A stretch of 64,000 nucleotides of DNA from Aedes albopictus. Its lineage: Eukaryota; Arthropoda; Insecta; Diptera; Culicidae. Numbering within the stretch: position 1 is the first letter of the stretch; each line of letters begins with the position of its first letter. A program made the translations under genes and the position numbers. Positions 58,847 through 64,000 of this stretch are shown piece after piece. The stretch covers positions 377,084,706 to 377,148,705 of the forward strand of contig NC_085137.1 of assembly GCF_035046485.1 (NCBI RefSeq), written 5' to 3'. The notes under the pieces were generated by a model, which ran no database searches, was not told the origin of the DNA, and saw only the letters and a list, made by a program, of their open reading frames with translations.

Positions 58847-61574
58847 CACAGTGGGAAAAAACCGACCCAAAAAGGCACCTAATTATTGCGGCTGATTGCG
58901 ATCTTTGAAGCCCATCTTTTCCGAATGGAAAAATGCCAAGGAATCGATTGGTGATAGTTTCATTCACCGGAATCGAGTGTAAGTGTCCATTTTGCCCCAT
59001 TTTCCCCTAAAAAACACGGTTTTTCTGAATTAAATAATGGTTTCAACTGATTGCGGCTAACCAACCAACTTTTTATTGATGTAGAATTGACAGGTGCATT
59101 CTATGGAGCATACCTCGATCTGTATCTTTGACTGGAAGTGCCCATTTTGCCTCATTTTCCCCTAAAAATTCTGTTTTTCTGGATTGAAAAATAGTTTCAA
59201 CTGATTGCGGCTAACCAACCATTTTTTTCTTGATGTAGAATTGGCAGGAGCATTCTATGAGACACACCTTGGTTTGTGTCATTGACTGGAAGTGCCCATT
59301 TTTCCTCATTTTCCCCTAAAATACAGTTATTCTGAATTAAAAAATAGTTTCAACTGATTGCGGCCAACCAACCAATTTTTACCTGATGTAGAATTAATCG
59401 GCACATACTTTGCGGTGCACCTCGATATATGTCATTGACTGGAAGTGCCCATTTTGCCTCATTATCCCCTAGAAATACTGTCTTTTCGGAATTAAAAATT
59501 AGTATCAACTGATTGCTGCATACCTACCATATTTTTCTTGATGTAGAATTGGCAGGAACATTTCATGAGGCACACCTCGATTCATGTCATTGACTGGAAG
59601 TGCCCATTTTGACCCATTTTCCCCTATAAATACAGTTTTCCTGGATTAAAAATAGTTTTAACTAATTGCGGCTAACCAACCAATTTTTACCTGATGTAGA
59701 ATCAACCGGCGCATGCTTTGGGGCACACCTCGATCTGTGTCGTTGACTGGAAGTACCAATTTTGTCTTATTTTCCCCTAAAATACTATTTTTCTGAATTA
59801 TAAAGACATGTTTCAACTGATTGCGGCTAATCAATCAATTTTTAGTTGATGTAGAATTAACCAGCACATACTTTAAGGTGCACCTCGTTCTGTGTCTTTG
59901 GGTGGTAGTGCCCATTTTGCTCCATTTTCCCCTAAACTACGGATTTTCTGCATTTTAAAATAGTTTCAATTGATTGCAGCTAATCAATATTTTTTTCCTG
60001 ATGTTGAATCGACCTATGCATACTATGGGATACACCTCGCGATACACCTGCTTGGTTAACCGCAATTAGTTGGAACTAATTAGGGGAAATAGGGTGAAAC
60101 GGGCAATTTCAGACTAACGCATAGCGCGAGGTGTATTCCATAATATGCATAGGTCGATTCTATTTCAGCAAAAAATATTGGTTTGTTGCAATCGATTGAA
60201 ACTATTTTTAAATCCAGAAAACCTGTAGTTTAGGGGAAAATGAAGCAAAATACGCACCACCACCCAAAGACACAGAAGGAGGTGTGCCCCAAAATATGCG
60301 CCGGTTAATTCTACATCAAGCAAAAATCGATTGGTTAGCCGCAATCAGTTGAAACATGTCTTTAATTCAGAAAAATAGTATTTTTAGGGGAAAATGGGGC
60401 AAAATGGGTACTTTCAGTCAAAGACACAGATCGAGGTGCGTCCTAAAGTATGCGCCGGTTAATTCTAAATCAGATTGAAAATGGTTGGTTAGCCGCAATC
60501 AGTTAAAACTATTTTTTAATCCAGAAAAACAGTTTTTACAGGGGAAAATGGCGCAAAATGAGCACTTCCAGTCAATGACACGGGTAGAGGTGTGTCTCAA
60601 TAAATGTACCTGTCAATTCTACTTCAAGAAAAAATGGTAGGTAAGCCGCAATCAGTTGATACTAATTTTTAATTCAGACAAAAACAGTATTTTTACAGGA
60701 AAATGAGGCAAAATGGGCACTTCCAGTCAATGACTTATATCGAGGTGCACCCCATAGTATGTGCTTGTTAATTCTACATCAGGTAATAATTGGTTGGTTG
60801 GCCGCAATCAGTTGAAACTATTTTTTAATTCAGAATAACTGTATTTTAGGGGAAAATGAGGAAAAATGGGCACTTCCAGTCAAAGATACAGATCGAGGTA
60901 TGCTCCATAGAATGCACCTGTCAATTCTACATCAATAAAAAGTTGGTTGGTTAGCCGCAATCAGTTGAAACCAGGCCCCTGGCATGAATGAAATTTATCG
61001 TAGCCAACATCTAACTGCCTTATACTCATATTCGTGCAAATTGTAACAAGCGTGTAATCAACAAACGCAGCTTTTGTTTGATGTTGTGAGCCACACACGA
61101 AATCATATTCACAATGCGTGTTTGTTGGGTTGCTTTATTCAACTAATCGCATGCTCCTCTTACCGTACATTAATATTGAAGCGAGTTTGAAGTGTTTTGT
61201 GATCATAAGCGGTGGGAAAAATGATTCCAAAACTGATCAACAAACCAAAATAAACGTTAAACAAAAAATTGTTGATGTTTTCGCATTTGACAGTGGGCGC
61301 TATTTATTAGCGCCCAGGACATCCTGTCTACCATGATTCCAATGCATTGATATAGGCCGTGTCAGGGGCCTGGTTGAAACCATTATTTAATTCAGAAAAA
61401 CCGTGTTTTTTTAGGGGAAAATGGGGCAAAATGGACACTTACACTCGATTCCGGTGAATGAAACTATCACCAATCGATTCCTTGGCATTTTTCCATTCGG
61501 AAAAGATGGGCTTCAAAGATCGCAATCAGCCGCAATAATTAGGTGCCTTTTTGGGTCGGTTTTTTCCCACTGTG
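58847..61574. mobile_element. Transib-like non-autonomous element, 2.7 kb, long inverted arms
   Basis: Both ends read CACAGTGGGAAAAAACCGAC and continue identically for at least 33 bp. The element is flanked by a 5-bp duplication, CATTG (58842-58846, 61575-61579). Each arm is over 1.1 kb. It holds about six or seven tandem units of about 153 bp (anchor CAACTGATTGCGGCTAACCA at about 59047, 59198, 59351, 59506, 59657, 59815, 59968), mirrored around about 60075. The right arm is interrupted by a hAT MITE. No transposase. Transib assignment is inference from the CACAGTG terminus and 5-bp TSD. CATTG is less GC-rich than usual Transib targets. Confidence 0.8.
60972..61372. mobile_element. hAT-type element in the right arm, perfect 8-bp TSD
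   Basis: Left end CAGGCCCCTGGCATG and right end (reverse complement) CAGGCCCCTGACACG. Flanked by GTTGAAAC (60964-60971, 61373-61380). 401 bp, no ORF of note. Confidence 0.93.
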
Positions 61575-61689
61575 CATTGTCTTCACAAGTAAAACTGGAA
61601 TTTTATTTAACGATGGTGCAAACATTATCACGCATACGGTATTTGTTGGTTTAGCAGTGAAAATAACCGAAGAACAAGATTTGCTATTG

Positions 61690-61880
61690 CATCATGAAGT
61701 CATCGAACAAATAAAACATTTAATAACAAGACATGTTATTAGTTTGTTATTCAATAACTTTGGGATAACAAATACTGCAATTGAAATTTTAGGTATGCAT
61801 TCATTATTGAAATAATAAGACATGTTATTTTCTAGGTGTTATTAATACTTAATTTTGGTTTTTGTTTTTGTTATTTTGCC
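61690..61880. mobile_element. Interior fragment of AT-rich CCCGAGCAG-type MITE
   Basis: AAGACATGTTATTAGTTTGT, TTATTTTCTAGGTGTTATT and TTTTTGTTATTTTGCC resemble the interior of 42228-42721 (TTTTGTTATTTTGCC at about 42580). Termini not found. Confidence 0.5.
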
Positions 61881-61919
61881 TCTAACCTGGTAACCTAATG
61901 AAGGGCATATCAAGGTATG

Positions 61920-62098
61920 TTTTTTTATCTGTATTAACGAGATTTTTAGCCCTAGGCTAGTTCATCTCGGGACCCACGCTTTACTTCCCTTCCGAAGGAA
62001 GAACTCACATTTTGCGAGTTTGTCGGGAGTGGGATTCGATCCCAGGTCCTCGGCGTGATAGTCAAGTGTTCTAACCATCACACCAGGTCCGCTCCACA
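61920..62098 (-). mobile_element. tRNA-derived SINE, family A, full copy with TSD
   Basis: On the minus strand: GTGGAGCGGACCTGGTGTGA (A-box region), GGATCGAATCCCACTCCCGA (B-box region), CCTAGGGCTAAAAATCTCGT, then an A-rich tail. Flanked by AAGGTATG (61912-61919, 62099-62106). Confidence 0.85.
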
Positions 62099-62223
62099 AA
62101 GGTATGGCAGTATTGAAGATACACTCCCGTTCAAAAGTTTGGGGTCACCCCCTCAAAAACATGTCATTTTTTTAGGCCCATATCTCCGCCAATTCGTGTC
62201 CGATTTCAAAACCCTAGGTTTCA

Positions 62224-62917
62224 AATGACGGGCTTGGTGGTCTAGTGGCTACCGCTTCTGATTCGTATGCAGAAGGTCATGGGTTCAATCCCTGGCCCGT
62301 CCTTTTCATCCCATTTTGTATCTTTCTATCCACTTTCTCTCACTCTCTCTTCTCTACATATACAACTCATGTATATTCATATGTTCATAGCCATCGCTAG
62401 AACCAGAAACGAATTGAAAAAAGTCGTTTCCCTCCCTTACAACTTCCACTCACAGCACAGTGTATATATAACGCCTATAAGTTATGCAACCAAAGCGTGC
62501 TGTGCCGCTTGACCTTATTCACCTTATTCACCACACAATCTATCACGAACACTATAAATAACCCTATCCATGGATCGCATCACCGACCCAACGGTGACTC
62601 CCAGATCTCCCATCCTTTCCGTCTAACAAATACCCCAGTCCGTGCGGGTTGTGGGACGCAGAGTGCTCTCGGTCTCTAGTAGCAACAACCAGTACACTCT
62701 AACATTCCTCTCCCTTCCCAGCTGACTATAAGGACTTGGCCGGCGCCGTTATTGATCAAATATGCATGAGCTGCTAAAATTGCACTTTGAGAATAAGTGG
62801 AATGTCCCAGCCCCTTATTCAGTTGGATCACAGTGCAAGTGGTACCAGTTCAGATCAATCACGGAGGAGCAACCATTGACATGTATAGTCAGAATTGATC
62901 GTTTGATCGTTTTGATC
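62224..62917 (+). mobile_element. Long tRNA-headed retroposon (~690 bp) with 22-23 bp TSD
   Basis: The head folds like a tRNA: the acceptor halves GACGGGC and GCCCGTC pair, with GGTGGTCTAGTGGCTA and GGGTTCAATCCC as A and B boxes. About 600 bp of unidentified body follows, then a TTGATCG-type simple tail (62895-62917). Flanked by a duplication of GATTTCAAAACCCTAGGTTT plus CA (62202-62223, 62918-62939). Much longer than the usual insect SINE. Confidence 0.8.
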
Positions 62918-63274
62918 GATTTCAAAACCCTAGGTTTCATTCAAAAGATAATAAGTCAAAGAAACTTTGAACATGATTTAAAAGAAACTTTTTCAAAAAA
63001 AATTGTAAGTAAACTTAACCCAAAGTTGCCAAATTTTCTAAAAAATGAATATAAACTTACGGCAGTGTCGCTGGAAGTTGGGTCGACCAAATTTTAAGAT
63101 GAGAGCAGTAATATGACCCATTTTCTATTAGCTTTCAACTGCTTTTTACAGAACTTAGCTAAAAAATCTAGAAAAAAAAGTTATTAAGTAAATCAATCCT
63201 TGATGTCATCGGCCAAAAGTTTGGGGTCACTTTCGTAAAACATGGAAAAGTGATTTGGTGATATCTGCGTCATC

Positions 63275-63556
63275 CTCTCTCCTCTTCTTGGCGTAACGTC
63301 CTCAATGGGACAAAGCCTGCTTCTCAGCTTAGTGTTCTATGAGCACTTCCACAGTTTTTAACTGAGAGCTTCCTCTGCCAATGACCATTTTGCATGTGTA
63401 TATCGTGTGGCAGGCACGAAGATACTCTATGCCCAAGGAAGTCAAGGAAATTTCCTTTACGAAAAGATCCTGGACCGACCGGGAATCGAACCCGTCACCC
63501 TCAGCATGGTCATGCTGAATACCCGTGCGTTTACCGCCTCGGCTATATGGGCCCTG
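63275..63556 (-). mobile_element. Feilai-like SINE with 13-bp TSD
   Basis: On the minus strand: CAGGGCCCATATAGCCGAGG (A-box region), GGTGACGGGTTCGATTCCCG (B-box region), a GTGCCTGCCACACG body, and a 3' part GCTGAGAAGCAGGCTTTGTC, then GACGTTACGCCAAGAAGAGG. Flanked by TATCTGCGTCATC (63262-63274, 63557-63569). The family name is from memory of the Aedes Feilai consensus. Confidence 0.87.
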
Positions 63557-64000
63557 TATCTGCGTCATCTAGAGTTCAATTTTAAGTTTTTTTTGCTCAT
63601 TTCAAAGATAATTAACTAAATTTACGTTTGATGTCTTCAACTTAACGTATTTAACGATTTTTGTATATAAAAATGTTATGTAAAGTTAGCACATTTTACC
63701 ACGCTTCAAAAAATGAGGCTACTTTACGTTAAGTTTTAGTATGTAAATTTCAACAAATATGTGTGGTTCAATGTCTATGCAGTAAGTATCATTCATTTTG
63801 TTTCAAATAAGCCAAGAAGAATTAAAATTAGATGAAAGATGACAAAGATATCAACAAATCACTTTTCCATGTTTTACGATAGTGACCCCAAACTTTTGGC
63901 CGATACATCATATTGAGGGGTGACCCCAAACTTTTGGTCGATGACATCAAGGATTAATTTACTTAATAACTTTTTTTTCTAGATTTTTAAGCTAAGTTCT

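Larger units (their letters stand above)
62122..64000. mobile_element. Mariner-like palindromic element, right end beyond window
   Basis: Left end CACTCCCGTTCAAAAGTTTG, then GGGTCACCCC, next to TA (62120-62121). Inside, AAAAGTTTGGGGTCAC at 63216-63231 is mirrored by GTGACCCCAAACTTTTGG at 63881-63898 and again at 63918-63935. The 63151-63275 arm is inverted at about 63843-64000. Two retroposons are inserted (62224-62917, 63275-63556). No transposase-like ORF. Confidence 0.65.

Noticed and set aside
62224..62310. Functional tRNA gene
   Set aside because: The acceptor halves pair, but the copy is the head of a retroposon with a long TSD and the anticodon stem and loop are irregular.

Overview
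The window is AT-rich eukaryotic DNA dominated by transposable elements. It most likely comes from a culicine mosquito, probably Aedes. The reasons are a Feilai-like tRNA-related SINE with a perfect 13-bp target-site duplication (TSD), several other tRNA-headed SINEs, RTE-like and R1/LOA-like non-LTR retrotransposon remnants, very many short non-autonomous DNA elements, and an insect-type troponin C gene. No operons, ribosome binding sites, CRISPR arrays, plausible functional tRNA or rRNA genes, or bacterial features are visible.

The one host gene that can be assembled is troponin C on the minus strand. It has five coding exons: 56485-56496, 46179-46203, 26144-26410, 25769-25900 and 25677-25705. 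All splice sites are GT-AG, all phases agree, and the product is 154 residues. EF-hand loops II and IV are intact and loops I and III are degenerate. The second coding exon is only 25 bp and lies between introns of 10.3 and 19.8 kb. Both introns are packed with nested transposons. A GC-richer block at 56.6-57.7 kb is the likely 5' UTR and promoter region.

Layout. 1-8.4 kb: a SINE, a foldback MITE, a decayed RTE-like retrotransposon (about 2.2-5.8 kb) split by a MITE, then two more MITEs. 8.7-13.6 kb: two diverged copies of a roughly 2.7-kb unit, bounded by short arrays of a TTTCCGGGAAATGG-type motif, with a 904-bp hAT-type insertion in the first copy. 13.8-16.2 kb: a TA-flanked 2.4-kb inverted-repeat element. 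18.1-24.8 kb: a satellite with a 24-bp monomer that is itself a hairpin and that reverses orientation twice. 25.7-56.5 kb: the troponin C gene. Its intron 2 holds an R1/LOA-like element broken by three hAT-type insertions with exact 8-bp TSDs (one carrying a further hAT, which carries a Harbinger-like MITE) and a second RTE-like element split by two MITEs. Intron 1 holds a TA-flanked 2.5-kb element that contains a hAT element that contains a 0.4-kb palindrome. 56.5-58.6 kb: the upstream region of troponin C and an unidentified ORF. 58.8-61.6 kb: a 2.7-kb inverted-repeat element with CACAGTG termini and a 5-bp TSD (Transib-like), itself hit by a hAT MITE. 61.9-64 kb: SINEs inserted into a mariner-like palindromic element that runs off the window.

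The genic content is ordinary muscle biology. The unusual content is structural: large inverted repeats at several scales, and a nesting order that can be read from exact TSDs. Element superfamily names are inferred from termini and TSD lengths unless a protein motif is cited.
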